64,000 nt of DNA from Streptomyces sp. QL37 (GTDB taxonomy: Bacteria; Actinomycetota; Actinomycetes; Streptomycetales; Streptomycetaceae): assembly GCF_002941025.1 (NCBI RefSeq), contig NZ_PTJS01000001.1, forward strand, positions 1,798,001 through 1,862,000, given 5' to 3'. Each line of letters opens with the position of its first letter. The stretch's first letter is position 1. Positions 43,852 through 53,867 of this stretch are shown piece by piece. A program made the translations under genes and the position numbers. The notes beneath the pieces were generated by a model. The model had not been told where the DNA came from. It worked only from the letters and a program-made list of their open reading frames with translations, and did no database searches.

Positions 43852-44259
43852 CTGGACCAGGGGGCGCAGTGTGAGGGCGTCCTCCGCGGTGTGGGTGTGG
43901 ATGGTGGAGCGCAGGGTGACGATCCTGACGACCTCACGGGACTCCATCAACGCCGACAGCTCGGCCGGATCGAAGCCCTCCAGCCTGGAGTGGAGCTGGA
44001 AGTACGGCGGCCTGGTGTTCTGCGCCTGCAGGCCGACCAGGTGACCGACCGCGTCCTTCACCGGCACGGCGGCGCGGCGCAGCAGCAACTGGCGGCTCAT
44101 CGTCGCCCTGTTGAGCGCGCGGGTGGAGAGCACGGGAGCGAAGGTGGCGGCCATGGCCCGCAGACTACGCGGGCCCTGCGACACCGCCCCGGAAAGGACG
44201 ACACTCGCACGGGCACGCGGCACCGCTGCCCGGAGCGCGTCGCCCCTCATGATGGGGCG

Positions 44260-45129
44260 GTGATCAGCGTCCTGTTCGCCATTCTGACCGCGCTCAGCAA
44301 CGGCACCGCATCGGTACTGCAGCGCCGCGCCGCCCTCGATGTGCCCGACAGCGAGGCGATGCGCCTGTCGCTGATCGGGCATCTGCTGCGGCAGAAGGTG
44401 TGGCTCGCCGGGATCGGCCTCGTGATCGTCGCCGCGGTCTGCCAGGCCGTGGCCCTGGCCACGGGCCCCATCGCCGTGGTCCAGCCCATCTTCGTGATCG
44501 AGCTGCCCGCGACGCTGGTCGTCGCCGGGTTCGTCATGCGGGTCGGAGTGGAGCGCCGGGTCTGGCTGGGGGTGGCCGCCGTGACCGTGGGCCTGGCCCT
44601 CGCCATGGCGGCCGCCGCGCCGGTCGGTGGCAGCGAGGACGTGCACGGGGCGGCCTGGATCCCGGCTCTGGTGGCCACCGGGATCTTCGAGGCGGTGCTC
44701 GTCGCCGCGGCGCTCGGCACCGGCGGCAACGCCCGGGCCGCACTGCTGGGGCTGGCCGCGGCGTGCGGGTACGCGCTGACCGCCGCGCTGATGAAGGACG
44801 CCATGTCGCGGCTGGACACCGACGGTGTGACCGGCCTGCTGACGGCATGGCAGCTGTACGCCACCGCGGCGGCCGGCGTGGGCGCGCTGTTCCTCCTCCA
44901 GAACGCGCTCCAGGCCGGCTCGCTGGTGGCGGTGCAGCCGATGCTGACGCTCGGGGACGCGCTGATCAGCGTCACCTACGGGGTGACCCTCTTCGGGGAG
45001 GAGCTGCGGACCGGGTGGTGGCTGCTGCCCCAGCTGGCGGGGGTGGCGCTGATCACCGTCGGCTGTGTCGTCCTCGCCCGCTCCCCGCTGGCGACCGCGA
45101 ACCCGGCACCGCCACCACGCGTGAAGTGA
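44260..45129 (+). CDS. DMT-superfamily (EamA-like) transporter
   Basis: 289 residues with about nine to ten membrane helices and very little soluble sequence. VLFAILTALSNGTASVLQRR at the start, GPIAVVQPIFVIELPATLVV in the middle and the repeat VAVQPMLTLGDALISVTYGV fit the internal duplication of drug/metabolite transporters. GTG 44260, weak GGGG ribosome site. Substrate unknown. It is divergent from the broken AlkZ-like gene; in AlkZ-type resistance loci exporters are common neighbours, but a link here is speculative. Confidence 0.8.
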   Translation: MISVLFAILTALSNGTASVLQRRAALDVPDSEAMRLSLIGHLLRQKVWLAGIGLVIVAAVCQAVALATGPIAVVQPIFVIELPATLVVAGFVMRVGVERRVWLGVAAVTVGLALAMAAAAPVGGSEDVHGAAWIPALVATGIFEAVLVAAALGTGGNARAALLGLAAACGYALTAALMKDAMSRLDTDGVTGLLTAWQLYATAAAGVGALFLLQNALQAGSLVAVQPMLTLGDALISVTYGVTLFGEELRTGWWLLPQLAGVALITVGCVVLARSPLATANPAPPPRVK

Positions 45130-45138
45130 CCGGCCCGG

Positions 45139-46170
45139 TCAGGGCCGTCCCCGCGCCGGGACCTCCTCGCCCGGCGGCACCGGTCCGGGCGGGGTGCCGT
45201 CGCCGAACGGCCGGCCGCCCAGCTGCTCCCGGTGGTGCGGGGCCGTCCACCCCGACAGGTCGGGGCCGAGCGGCACGATCCCGGTCGGATTGATGCCGGT
45301 GTGCACCTGGTGGTAGTGCCGCTTGATGTGGTCGAAGTCGACGGTGTCCCCGAAGCCCGGGGTCTGGTAGAGGTCGCGGACGTACGCCCACAGGACGGGG
45401 TCCTCGGCGAGCTTCGAGCGGTTGCACTTGAAGTGGCCGTGGTAGACCGCGTCGAAGCGCACCAGGGTGGTGAACAGCCGGATGTCGGCCTCGGTGATCG
45501 TGTCGCCGACCAGGTACCGCTGCCCGGCGAGCCGGTCGGAGACCAGGTCCAGGCGGCGGAACACATCGACGTACGCCGCCTCGTACTCCCCCTGCTCGGA
45601 GGCGAACCCGGCACGGTAGACGCCGTTGTTGACGTCCCGGTAGATGCCGTCCATCACCTCGTCGATCTCGCCGCGGAGCCGCTCCGGGTAGAGGTCGGGG
45701 GCGCCGGGGCGGTGCAGGCCGGTCCATTCGGTGGCCAGGTCCAGGGTGATCTGCTGGTAGTCGTTGGTGACCAGGGCCCGGGTCGGTACGTCGACGATCG
45801 CGGGGACGCTGACGCCGCCCGGGTAGTCGTGCTCCCGTGCGTCGTAGGCCTCGCTCAGATAGCCGATGCCGAGCACCGGGTCCTTGCCGTTCTCGTCGAG
45901 GGTGAAGCGCCAGCTGCGGTCGTCCTGGATGGGGTCGGCGACGGCCAGCGAGAGGGCGCTCTCCAGACCGAGCAGCCGCCGTGAGACGAGCGCCCGGCTC
46001 GCCCAGGGGCAGGCCCGGCTGACGACCAGGCGGTAGCGCCCGGCCTCGACGGGCCAGCCGTCACGGCCGTCCGCGGTGATCCGGTCGGCGAAGTGGCTGC
46101 GGGAGCGTTTGAAGGGCTTGCGGCCGTACGAGGTGTTCCCGCCCTGCTCCCGGTCCTCGGTGCCGCTCAT
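45139..46170 (-). CDS. Xi-class glutathione S-transferase / hydroquinone reductase-like
   Basis: 343 residues. RLVVSRACPWASRALVSRRL carries the CPWA active site of glutathionyl-hydroquinone reductases (YqjG/ECM4 group), VSVPAIVDVPTRALVTNDYQ and VGDTITEADIRLFTTLVRFD are the other signatures. Actinomycetes lack glutathione, so mycothiol or another thiol is the probable co-substrate. It overlaps the MFS stop by ATGA and should be co-expressed with that exporter. Confidence 0.88.
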   Translation of the reverse strand: MSGTEDREQGGNTSYGRKPFKRSRSHFADRITADGRDGWPVEAGRYRLVVSRACPWASRALVSRRLLGLESALSLAVADPIQDDRSWRFTLDENGKDPVLGIGYLSEAYDAREHDYPGGVSVPAIVDVPTRALVTNDYQQITLDLATEWTGLHRPGAPDLYPERLRGEIDEVMDGIYRDVNNGVYRAGFASEQGEYEAAYVDVFRRLDLVSDRLAGQRYLVGDTITEADIRLFTTLVRFDAVYHGHFKCNRSKLAEDPVLWAYVRDLYQTPGFGDTVDFDHIKRHYHQVHTGINPTGIVPLGPDLSGWTAPHHREQLGGRPFGDGTPPGPVPPGEEVPARGRP

Positions 46171-47663
46171 GGTGTTCTCCTCGTGGCGTCGGTCGCGTCG
46201 GACGTCTGGTCACCTCTCCTTCCCCGTCTGCCCGCCGCGACATCGGCCAGGGCCACGATCAGCCCCGCGAGGACGAACGCGACCGAGATGAGGAGCCCGT
46301 GGTCGTAGGCCGCTGCCCAGTCGCCGTCGCCCAGCTGGGCGAAGAAGAGCGAGCCCACCGCGGCGATCCCGATGGACGAGCCGACGCGCTGGCTGGTCTG
46401 GAGGGTGCCGCCGGCGCTGCCCCCGTTCTCCACCGGCACCTCGGAGAGGGTGAGGGTCTGGTTGGGTGCGATGACGAGTCCGCTGCCCAGGCCGGCCAGC
46501 AGCAGGGGGGCCGCCATCGCGAGCCCGGCTCCCCTGCCGGGCACCAGGTGCGCGGCAAGAGCGGTGAGCCCGAGGCCGACGGCCACCATGGTGAGGCCCA
46601 CGACGATGAGGGGCCGCCCGAAGCGGCCGACCAGCCGGCCGCCGATGCTCGCCGACGCGCCCGCGCCCAGGGCGAACGGGGTGATGGCGAGGCCCGCCTC
46701 CAGGGCGCTGTAGTGCAGCCCGGACTGCAGGTAGAGCGTGCTGATGAAGAAGATCGAGGTGAAGCCCGCGAAGTACAGCAGGATCATCAGGCAGCCCAGC
46801 CAGAAGGACCGGAGCCGGAAGAGTGACAGGTTCAGCACCGGCTGGACGTTCCGTCGCGCGCAGCGGGACTCCCAGGCGACGAACGCGGCGAGGAGGACGG
46901 CGGCCACCGCCACGAGCAGCCACTTCCCGTTGCCCGGCCACTGCTGGGCCTGGACGAACGGCAGCAGCAGGGCGAGGACCCCCGCCCCGAGCAGCAGGAC
47001 TCCGACGGGGTCCAGGTCACGGGGGCGTACACGGCCCGCCGACGGGGTGTCGGGGAGCAGCCGCCGGGCCAGCAGGAGGCAGACTGCGCCGATCGGCAGG
47101 TTGACGTAGAACACCCAGCGCCAGCCCTCCTGTGCTCCCGCCACCTGGATCAGGAGGCCGCCCAGGAGCGGTCCGACGGCGGTGGAGATGCCGACCACGG
47201 TGCCGAACATGCCGAAGGCGCGGCCACGCTCGCGGCCGGAGAACATCTGCTGGATCAGCGCGGAGATCTGGGGCGAGAGCAGACCGCCCGCCGCGCCCTG
47301 GAGGAGCCTGGCGATGACGAGCCAGAGACTGGACTGGGCGGCTCCGCAGGCCGCGGAGGCCAGGGTGAAGAGGGTCAGCCCCGCCATGAAGACCGCGCGC
47401 CGCCCCCGTGCGTCGCCGAGGCGTCCGCCCGGGATGAGGACGAGGCCGAAGGCGAGCGCGTAGCCCGACAGCACCCACTGGAGGTCGGACTCCGGGGTGT
47501 CGAGGCCCTCCTTGATGGACGGCAGCGCCACGTTGACGATGGAGACGTCCAGCAGCGTCATGAAGCCGGCCACCAGGCAGACGGCGAGGGCACGCCAGCG
47601 ACGGGGGTCGGAGGGGCCTGGGCCAGGCATGCCCGTGGGCCGGTGCTCCGTGCTCTCTGCCAT
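46167..47663 (-). CDS. MFS drug exporter, DHA2 (EmrB/QacA) family
   Basis: 498 residues, 14 helices expected. CLVAGFMTLLDVSIVNVALP is the DHA2 start (motif D1), GGRLGDARGRRAVFMAGLTL is motif A and GTVVGISTAVGPLLGGLLIQ motif C. ATG 47663. It is translationally coupled to the GST-like reductase, suggesting detoxification of a quinone or electrophile followed by export. Confidence 0.9.
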   Translation of the reverse strand: MAESTEHRPTGMPGPGPSDPRRWRALAVCLVAGFMTLLDVSIVNVALPSIKEGLDTPESDLQWVLSGYALAFGLVLIPGGRLGDARGRRAVFMAGLTLFTLASAACGAAQSSLWLVIARLLQGAAGGLLSPQISALIQQMFSGRERGRAFGMFGTVVGISTAVGPLLGGLLIQVAGAQEGWRWVFYVNLPIGAVCLLLARRLLPDTPSAGRVRPRDLDPVGVLLLGAGVLALLLPFVQAQQWPGNGKWLLVAVAAVLLAAFVAWESRCARRNVQPVLNLSLFRLRSFWLGCLMILLYFAGFTSIFFISTLYLQSGLHYSALEAGLAITPFALGAGASASIGGRLVGRFGRPLIVVGLTMVAVGLGLTALAAHLVPGRGAGLAMAAPLLLAGLGSGLVIAPNQTLTLSEVPVENGGSAGGTLQTSQRVGSSIGIAAVGSLFFAQLGDGDWAAAYDHGLLISVAFVLAGLIVALADVAAGRRGRRGDQTSDATDATRRTP

Positions 47664-47768
47664 GTCCCGCACCCTAGTTCGCGCCCGCCCGGTCCTCATC
47701 CCGGGCGCGCCGTGCGACGGAGGACGTCGGTCCTGCGTGCCCGGTCCCATCGGGGGTACCCGTGGGGC

Positions 47769-48173
47769 ATGACTGTCGGGAAAACGAGCGTTCTGGTCCT
47801 GGACTGTGCCGAGCCGCTTGAGCTCGCGGACTTCTATGCGAACCTCCTCGGCGCGGAGACGCGGATCGGGAGCGATCCCGACTTCGTCGAGATCGTCGGC
47901 AACACCGGGGTGCACCTGGCCGTCCGCCGCGACCACGGCTACGCGCCGCCGAGCTGGCCGCGCCCTGACGACTCGCTGCAGGCGCATCTGCGCATTCTGG
48001 TGGACCCCGGAGACATGGACGAGGCCGAGCGTGAGGCGATCGGCCTCGGCGCCCGGCCCGTGGACACGGGGAACAGCAACAGCGGTCCGCGTGATGTCCG
48101 GCTCTACAACGATCCGGCCGGGCACTCGTTCTCCCTGGCCGTGTATCCGGCGCGGCTGCCGGAGAACCGCTGA
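47769..48173 (+). CDS. VOC (glyoxalase/bleomycin-resistance fold) protein
   Basis: 134 residues, paired beta-alpha-beta-beta-beta modules: TSVLVLDCAEPLELADFYAN at the start and VRLYNDPAGHSFSLAVYP at the end, including a possible metal-ligand His (GHSFS). Such proteins bind or modify small molecules; ligand unknown. Divergent from the MFS gene by about 105 bp. Confidence 0.82.
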   Translation: MTVGKTSVLVLDCAEPLELADFYANLLGAETRIGSDPDFVEIVGNTGVHLAVRRDHGYAPPSWPRPDDSLQAHLRILVDPGDMDEAEREAIGLGARPVDTGNSNSGPRDVRLYNDPAGHSFSLAVYPARLPENR

Positions 48174-48183
48174 ACGGAAACGT

Positions 48184-49218
48184 TCAGGCGGAACGGCGGC
48201 GCAGCGCGGATTCGGTGAGCGACGGCGGGGTGTAACCCGTGTCGCGCGCCGAGAGGTTGGTGCCGGGCGGGACGATCTCGTCGATCCGGTCGAGGACGTC
48301 CCTGCTCAGCCTCACCTTGTCCGCGCCCAGCTGGCTCTCCAGCTGTTCGAAGGTGCGCGGGCCGATGATCGCCGACGTGACGGCGGGGTGTTCCAGCACG
48401 AAGGCCAGGGCGAGCTGTACGAGGGTGAGTCCGGCCTCCTCGGCGAGCCGGGCCAGGGCTTCGGCGGCGGCCAGCTTGGCGGCGTTCTCCGGTGCGGAGA
48501 CGTCGAAGCGTGCGGCCTGGCGGTCGGCACGGCTGGACGCGGGCTGCGCCGCGCCCGTGCGGTACCGGCCGGAGAGCCAGCCGCCGGCCAGCGGGCTCCA
48601 GGACAGCACCCCGAGCCCGTAGCGCTGGACGACCGGCAGGACCTCGCGTTCGATCCCCCGTGCCAGCAGGGAGTACGGCGGCTGTTCGGCGACCACGCGT
48701 TCGCGGCCCCTGCGCTCGGCGAGCCACTGGCCCTCGACGATCGCGGACGGCTCGAAGGTCGAGGTGCCGATGTAGCGGATCTTGCCCTGGTGGACCAGGT
48801 CGGAGAGCGCGCCGAGGGTCTCGTCGAAGTCGGTGTCCGGCTCGGGGCGGTGCACCTGGTAGAGGTCGATCCGGTCGGTGCGGAGCCGGCGGAGGCTGTT
48901 CTCGACCTCGCGGATGATCCACCGGCGGCTGTTGCCCCGCTCGTTGGGGTCGTCGCCGAGGCTGCCGTGGAACTTGGTGGCCAGCACCACGTCGTCGCGC
49001 CGGCCGCCGGCGAGGGCCTTGCCGACGATGGTCTCCGACTCGCCCGCGGAGTAGACGTCGGCGGTGTCGACGAAGTTGATGCCCGAGTCCAGCGCGTGGT
49101 GGATGATCCGGATGCTGTCGTCGTGGTCGGGGTTGCCGCGGGGGCCGAACATCATGGTGCCGAGGGCAAGCGGGCTGACTTTCACGCCGGTGCGCCCGAG
49201 GGTGCGGTACTCCGTCAT
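48184..49218 (-). CDS. aldo/keto reductase
   Basis: 344 residues, AKR11/YajO-like. [40 protein letters not shown] (catalytic Asp and Tyr), [14 protein letters not shown] (Lys) and [15 protein letters not shown] (His) give the full tetrad; the NADPH-binding [13 protein letters not shown] is C-terminal. Its start overlaps the stop of the FMN monooxygenase gene by ATGA, so it is the last gene of the sulfonate-type operon. Perhaps it reduces the aldehyde left after desulfonation. Confidence 0.9.
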   Translation of the reverse strand: MTEYRTLGRTGVKVSPLALGTMMFGPRGNPDHDDSIRIIHHALDSGINFVDTADVYSAGESETIVGKALAGGRRDDVVLATKFHGSLGDDPNERGNSRRWIIREVENSLRRLRTDRIDLYQVHRPEPDTDFDETLGALSDLVHQGKIRYIGTSTFEPSAIVEGQWLAERRGRERVVAEQPPYSLLARGIEREVLPVVQRYGLGVLSWSPLAGGWLSGRYRTGAAQPASSRADRQAARFDVSAPENAAKLAAAEALARLAEEAGLTLVQLALAFVLEHPAVTSAIIGPRTFEQLESQLGADKVRLSRDVLDRIDEIVPPGTNLSARDTGYTPPSLTESALRRRSA

Positions 49219-50603
49219 CCCGCGCTCACCCCGGCCAGTCCGGCGAGGCCGATGCCGGTGTGGCCCTCACCGGTGTCGACGGGGTCGAACAGCCGGTTGG
49301 CCGGCCTCGGCAGGCCGTAGTGCTCACGCAGGGTGGCTCCGGTGTACTCGGTGCGGAAGAGGCCCCGCTCCTGGAGGATCGGGACGACCCGGTCCACGAA
49401 GACCTCCAGCCCGGAGGGGAGCACGGCCGGCATGATGTTGAAGCCGTCGGCAGCCCCGCTGTCGTACCAGTGCTCGATGGTGTCGGCGACCTGCTCCGCG
49501 GTTCCCGCGAAGGTACGGTGTCCGCGCCCGCCGCCGAGCCGCCCGATGAGCTGACGTACCGTCAGCCTTTCGCGCCGGGCGAGCTCCACCACCAGGGTGT
49601 AGCGGCTCTTGGCTCCCTCGATCTCGTCCTCGTCGGGCAGGTTATCCGGAAGCTCCCGGTCGAGGTGCAGCTCGGCCGGGTCGAGCTTCAGCGTTCTGGC
49701 GAGCTGACGCTTGGCGTACTCGGGGACGATGAGCCGGTCGAGTTCGGCGTCCAGTGCCAGCGCCTCGGCCTCGGTGTCGCCGATGACGGGGACGATGCCG
49801 GGCAGGATCTTGACGCCGTCCGGGTTGCGGCCCAGTGCGGCGGCACGCTGCTTGACGTCCTTGTGGAAGGCGATGCCCTCCTCCAGGGTCTGCTGTGCGG
49901 TGAACACCGCCTCCGCGTAACGGGCCGCGAAGTCCTTGCCGTCCTCGCTGGACCCCGCCTGCACGAGCAACGGGTAGCCCTGCGGCGGCCGCTCGACGTT
50001 GAGCGGGCCGTCGACCCGGAAGAACTCACCGGTGTGAGCGATGGTGCGGACCCGGTCGGCCAGCGCGTGGACACCGGCCTCCTTGTCGGCCACGACCGCG
50101 TCGTCCGCCCAGCTGTCCCAGAGCTTCGTGGACACCTCGACGAACTCGGCGGCGCGCCGGTAGCGGTCGTGGTGCAGGGGCGTGTCGTCGAGGCCGAAGT
50201 TGCGGGCCGCGTCGGCACCGGCGGTGGTGACGATGTTCCAGCCGGCCCGGCCGCCGGAGACGTGGTCCAGCGAGGCGAACCGACGGGCCAGGTTGTACGG
50301 CTCGTTGTAGCTGGTGGAGGCGGTGGCGATCAGGCCGATGTGTTCGGTGACCCCGGCGAGCGCGGTGAGCAGCACGGTGGGTTCCAGCTTGGCGGCGGGC
50401 CGCCGGCCGGGATCGCCCATGAGGACGGGCCCGTCGGCGAGGAACAGGGAGTCCAGGAGCCCGCGCTCGGCGATGCGGGCGAGGTTCTTGTAGTGCTCCA
50501 GGTCGGAGTTGGCCTCGGCGTGGCTCTCGGGGAGCCTCCAGGACGCCTCGTGGTGGCCGGTGGACATCAGGAAGGCGTTCAGATGGAGCTGCTTGCGCGG
50601 CAT
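49215..50603 (-). CDS. FMN-dependent monooxygenase (NtaA/SnaA/DszA type)
   Basis: 462 residues, bacterial luciferase-like barrel. [40 protein letters not shown] and [20 protein letters not shown] are hallmark sequences of the NtaA/DszA branch, which uses FMNH2 from a partner reductase to open C-N or C-S bonds. It is not the SsuD type. In this operon it is the most likely desulfonating or desulfurising enzyme, supplied by the flavin reductase at the operon head. ATG 50603. Confidence 0.9.
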   Translation of the reverse strand: MPRKQLHLNAFLMSTGHHEASWRLPESHAEANSDLEHYKNLARIAERGLLDSLFLADGPVLMGDPGRRPAAKLEPTVLLTALAGVTEHIGLIATASTSYNEPYNLARRFASLDHVSGGRAGWNIVTTAGADAARNFGLDDTPLHHDRYRRAAEFVEVSTKLWDSWADDAVVADKEAGVHALADRVRTIAHTGEFFRVDGPLNVERPPQGYPLLVQAGSSEDGKDFAARYAEAVFTAQQTLEEGIAFHKDVKQRAAALGRNPDGVKILPGIVPVIGDTEAEALALDAELDRLIVPEYAKRQLARTLKLDPAELHLDRELPDNLPDEDEIEGAKSRYTLVVELARRERLTVRQLIGRLGGGRGHRTFAGTAEQVADTIEHWYDSGAADGFNIMPAVLPSGLEVFVDRVVPILQERGLFRTEYTGATLREHYGLPRPANRLFDPVDTGEGHTGIGLAGLAGVSAG

Positions 50604-50634
50604 GGGTGTCTTCTCCTCGGAGGATCTCGGAAGA

Positions 50635-51381
50635 TCAGTGCGTGAGCTGCGGCTGTGCCACGCCCAGGGCGGCGAGCAGGGTGTCGCGGTACTCCTGGAA
50701 GCGCGGTTCGCGGCGTGAGCGCGGGGACGGCAGGTCGATCCTGAGGTCGACGGAGATGAGGCCGTCCTCCAGGACCAGGACCCGGTCGGCGAGCTCCACG
50801 GCCTCGTCGACGTCATGGGTGACCAGCAGCACCGCAGGGCGGTGGCGTTCGTACAGCTCGCGCAGCAGGCCGTGCATCTTGATCCGGGTCAGCGCGTCCA
50901 GCGCGCCGAACGGCTCGTCGGCGAGGAGGAGTTCGGGTTCGCGTACGAGGGCGCGGGCCAGGGCGGCGCGCTGCTGTTCGCCACCGGACAGTTCGTGGGG
51001 CCAGGAGCTGTCGCGGCCCTCCAGACCGACCTCGGCGAGCGCCGTCAGACCGCGTTCCCGGGCACCGGGGCCGCGCAGTCCGAGGACGACGTTGTCGAGC
51101 ACCTTCAGCCAGGGCAGCAGCCGGGAGTCCTGGAAGGAGAGCGAGACCCTGTCGGGCACGGAGAGTTCGCCGGACCCCTCGACGGTGTGGTCGAGCCGGG
51201 CGACGGCACGCAGCAGGGTGGACTTGCCGGAGCCGCTGCGTCCGAGTAGGGCCGTGAACTCCCCCTGCGCCACGGTCAGATCGAGTTCCTTGAGTACGTC
51301 CCGGTCACCGAACCGCCGCACCAGCTTCGAGGTGCGGATCGCGGGTCGGGCTTCCGTCAGCCCGCCAGTGTGCGTCGCCAT
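50635..51381 (-). CDS. ABC transporter ATPase, sulfonate/nitrate/taurine type
   Basis: 248 residues. Walker A LLGRSGSGKSTLL, signature LSGGEQQRAALARAL, Walker B ELLLADEPFGALD, H-loop LLVTHDVDEAVEL. SsuB/TauB family. The start overlaps the permease stop by 25 bp. Confidence 0.92.
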   Translation of the reverse strand: MATHTGGLTEARPAIRTSKLVRRFGDRDVLKELDLTVAQGEFTALLGRSGSGKSTLLRAVARLDHTVEGSGELSVPDRVSLSFQDSRLLPWLKVLDNVVLGLRGPGARERGLTALAEVGLEGRDSSWPHELSGGEQQRAALARALVREPELLLADEPFGALDALTRIKMHGLLRELYERHRPAVLLVTHDVDEAVELADRVLVLEDGLISVDLRIDLPSPRSRREPRFQEYRDTLLAALGVAQPQLTH

Positions 51382-52235
51382 GACAGGACCTTCCTTTCGA
51401 CTGCGCGTACCGCCGCGTCCGAGGCGAAGCCGAAGGTCCCGTAGGCCACCAGCCCCACGATGATCACGTCGGACTGGGCGTACTGCTGGGCCTGGAACAT
51501 CATGTAGCCGATGCCGCTGGTGGCATTGATCTGTTCGACCACGATGAGGCCGAGCCAGGACGAGGTGACGCCGAGCCGCAGGCCGACGAAGAAGCCGGGC
51601 AGCGAACCGGGGACGACGACCTTGCGGATGAACGTCGCCCGGCTCAGGTCGAGCCCCTCGGCGAGTTCGACGTACCTGCTGTCGATGCCGGTCAGCGAGG
51701 CGTACGTGTTGATGTACATGTTCACCGCGACGCCGAGCGCGATCACGGTGACCTTCATCTGCTCGCCGATGCCGAGCCAGAGGATCAGCAGCGGGAGCAT
51801 GGCCAGGGAGGGGATGGCCCGCTTGATCTGGAGCGGACCGTCCAGCAGATACTCACCGCTGCGGCTCAGCCCCGCCGCCACGGCCAGGATCACACCGGCC
51901 GACACGCCGAAGAACAGGCCGAGACCGGCGCGCTGGAGCGAGATCAGGACGTTGTCCTGGAGGCGGCCGGTGCTGACCAGGTCCACCGCGGTGGCGAACA
52001 CCGTGCCGGGCGAGGACAGGATCCGCGGATCGAGGTAGCCGGACGCCGAGGCCGCCCACCACGCGAGCACGAGCAGTGCCGGGCCGATCAGCCGTCCGAA
52101 GGGCAGGGCCCGGCCGGGGCCGAGACGCCGGCGGGTGCCCTTGGAGACGTGCGCCGTCCCTTCGGTTGCCGGTGGTACGGCAGGTTCCGCCGTCTCCGGG
52201 CCGGTCGTCCGCGCTTTCGCCAACAGGTCGGTCAT
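51357..52235 (-). CDS. ABC transporter permease, sulfonate type
   Basis: 292 residues, SsuC-like, about six helices after a ~45-residue polar N-terminus. LAEGLDLSRATFIRKVVVPG is the EAA loop. ATG 52235 has GGGAGGGG upstream and overlaps the SBP stop by ATGA. Confidence 0.9.
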   Translation of the reverse strand: MTDLLAKARTTGPETAEPAVPPATEGTAHVSKGTRRRLGPGRALPFGRLIGPALLVLAWWAASASGYLDPRILSSPGTVFATAVDLVSTGRLQDNVLISLQRAGLGLFFGVSAGVILAVAAGLSRSGEYLLDGPLQIKRAIPSLAMLPLLILWLGIGEQMKVTVIALGVAVNMYINTYASLTGIDSRYVELAEGLDLSRATFIRKVVVPGSLPGFFVGLRLGVTSSWLGLIVVEQINATSGIGYMMFQAQQYAQSDVIIVGLVAYGTFGFASDAAVRAVERKVLSWRRTLAG

Positions 52236-53296
52236 GACCCCTCCCGGTACTCGGCGGTCACGGCCTCGGCCGCCAGCCCTTCGAATCGGCGGTCGAACAG
52301 TTCGGAGGCCTTCTGCTCCGGTACGAAGCCCCCCTCGGCCAGCAGATCGGCGGTCTTCTGCTCCCAGTCGACGGCCTCGTCCCAGCTGACCGGGAACTGC
52401 GGCTTCCGATAGGACTCGACGATGCGCCGGCCGTCCTCCTTCGACACGCCCTGGTCCTTGACGTAGTACGTGTCGATCCACTCGTCCTGGTTCTCCCAGG
52501 CCCATACCTCACCGCGCGCCCACAGCGGGACGAAACCGCGTACGGCCTTCGCCTTCTCGGGGTCGTTGAGGATTTCGTTCGGCACCCAGAGCACGGTCAG
52601 CAGGTCGACGACCTCCGTCCTCACCCCGCGGGCGCCGTCCTTGACGTACTGGTCGAGATACTTCGTCAGGGTCGGCTCGCCCAGCGGCGCCACGTCGACC
52701 TGCGCGGACTGCAGGGCGGTGAGGAACTGGGTGCTGGGCAGGTCGACCAGTTCGACGTCGGAGTTCTTCAGTCCCGCCTCCTCGATCGCTCGCAGGACGA
52801 CGACACCCTGGGCCTGGCCCTGGGAGAACCCGATCTTCTTCCCCCGGAAGTCCTCGGCCCTCCTGATGGACGAGCCAGGAGCCGTCGCGAAGGTGTAGAT
52901 CGGGTGCCGGCGGACCTGGACCGCGACGATTTTCGCCTGGACGCCGATGGCGTGGGCCTGGATCGGCGGAATTCCCGCATTGGTGGCCAGGTCGATCGAT
53001 TTCGCACGGAATCCCTGAATGACATCAGGACCGGCGGAGAGGTTCGGCCACTCGGCGACGGTGAAGGGAAGCTCCTTCGCCAGCCCCGCCGGTTCCAGCT
53101 GGAGCTGTGTCCTGCGCGCGGCGATCTTCAGCTTCGTCCCGGACGCCGGATCCCCGGACGGAAGGGCGCCGGCGGGCTCCGCGTCGGCGACGGATTTCAC
53201 CTGCGGCGAGCAGGCGGCGAGGCTCAGTACGGTGCCTCCCGCGAGAGCGAGGAACGACCTCCGGGCCAGGGCCCGCCTGTTGTCGTGGCGTGTCAT
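52232..53296 (-). CDS. ABC sulfonate-type substrate-binding lipoprotein
   Basis: 354 residues. RRSFLALAGGTVLSLAACSP: a twin-arginine-like leader ending in a lipobox. NMT1/SsuA fold: DVIQGFRAKSIDLATNAGIP, FRGKKIGFSQGQAQGVVVLR, VDVAPLGEPTLTKYLDQYV. Supplies a sulfonate or sulfur ester to the permease. Follows the flavin reductase by 13 bp. Confidence 0.88.
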   Translation of the reverse strand: MTRHDNRRALARRSFLALAGGTVLSLAACSPQVKSVADAEPAGALPSGDPASGTKLKIAARRTQLQLEPAGLAKELPFTVAEWPNLSAGPDVIQGFRAKSIDLATNAGIPPIQAHAIGVQAKIVAVQVRRHPIYTFATAPGSSIRRAEDFRGKKIGFSQGQAQGVVVLRAIEEAGLKNSDVELVDLPSTQFLTALQSAQVDVAPLGEPTLTKYLDQYVKDGARGVRTEVVDLLTVLWVPNEILNDPEKAKAVRGFVPLWARGEVWAWENQDEWIDTYYVKDQGVSKEDGRRIVESYRKPQFPVSWDEAVDWEQKTADLLAEGGFVPEQKASELFDRRFEGLAAEAVTAEYREGS

Positions 53297-53309
53297 CGTG
53301 AGTTCCTGA

Positions 53310-53867
53310 TCACTGGTCGGGCGCGGGGCGGATGGAGTGGTAGGAGCCGTCGTGGAAGAGGAGCGGGCTGCGTCCCTCGTCCAGCCAGGACTCCTCGACC
53401 CTGGCGACGACGATGCGGTGGTCACCGGCCGGGACGATGCTCTGGAAGGTGAGCCGCAGCCAGCCGGTGACCCCGTCGAGCACGGGCTCCCCGCCGGGCA
53501 GCCGGCGCCAGCGGGTCGGGGCGGCGAAACGGTCGATGCCGCTGGTGGCGAACGTGGTGGCAAGCTGCTGCTGCTCGACGCCGAGGAAGTTCACGACGGC
53601 CGTGGAGGCCCGCTCGATGTGCGGCCAGGACGACGTGGACGTGCCGATCCCGAAGGAGACCAGCGGCGGGTCCAGGGACAGCGAACTGAGCGAGGTGGCC
53701 GTGAATCCCACCGGCCCGCCCCCGGCGTCGGCGGTGACGACGACGACGCCCGCCGGATACCTGCGGAAGGCCTGTTTGAATCGCTCCGGCGCGATACCGG
53801 GGGCGGCTGGGGTCGTGGCGGGTTCAATGGGGCGGACGGCGGCGTACGAGGACACGGTGACGGTCAA
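53310..53867 (-). CDS. flavin reductase-like protein
   Basis: 185 residues. FKQAFRRYPAGVVVVTADAG, GPVGFTATSLSSLSLDPPLV and a SWPHIERASTAVVNFLG segment are diagnostic of the FMN-reductase (HpaC/SnaC) family, small partners of two-component monooxygenases. I prefer the TTG start at 53867 with GGGGAGAGA directly upstream; an upstream in-frame ATG at 53957 would add 30 residues unlike the family. First gene of the operon. Confidence 0.85.
   Translation of the reverse strand: MTVTVSSYAAVRPIEPATTPAAPGIAPERFKQAFRRYPAGVVVVTADAGGGPVGFTATSLSSLSLDPPLVSFGIGTSTSSWPHIERASTAVVNFLGVEQQQLATTFATSGIDRFAAPTRWRRLPGGEPVLDGVTGWLRLTFQSIVPAGDHRIVVARVEESWLDEGRSPLLFHDGSYHSIRPAPDQ

Larger units (their letters stand above)
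42611..44154 (-). pseudogene. AlkZ/YcaQ-like winged-helix DNA glycosylase gene, internally scrambled
   Basis: The 5' part (44154 to ~43433, ~240 residues) is intact: RAAVPVKDAVGHLVGLQAQN carries the QxQ catalytic motif of AlkZ-type alkylpurine/crosslink glycosylases, followed by REVVRIVTLRSTIHTHTAED and QVSLTTAEHWLG, to MREVFERLRP. The true 3' end (42919 to 42611) codes for PEFDNVLLGHADRTRVIPPA to DTRFGTFVDFGD. About 40-50 residues normally between these are missing, and 42912-43432 instead holds duplicated and inverted pieces of this gene and of the regulator gene (see repeats). All frames are broken there, so the product cannot be made. Could be real damage or an assembly artefact. Confidence 0.8.
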
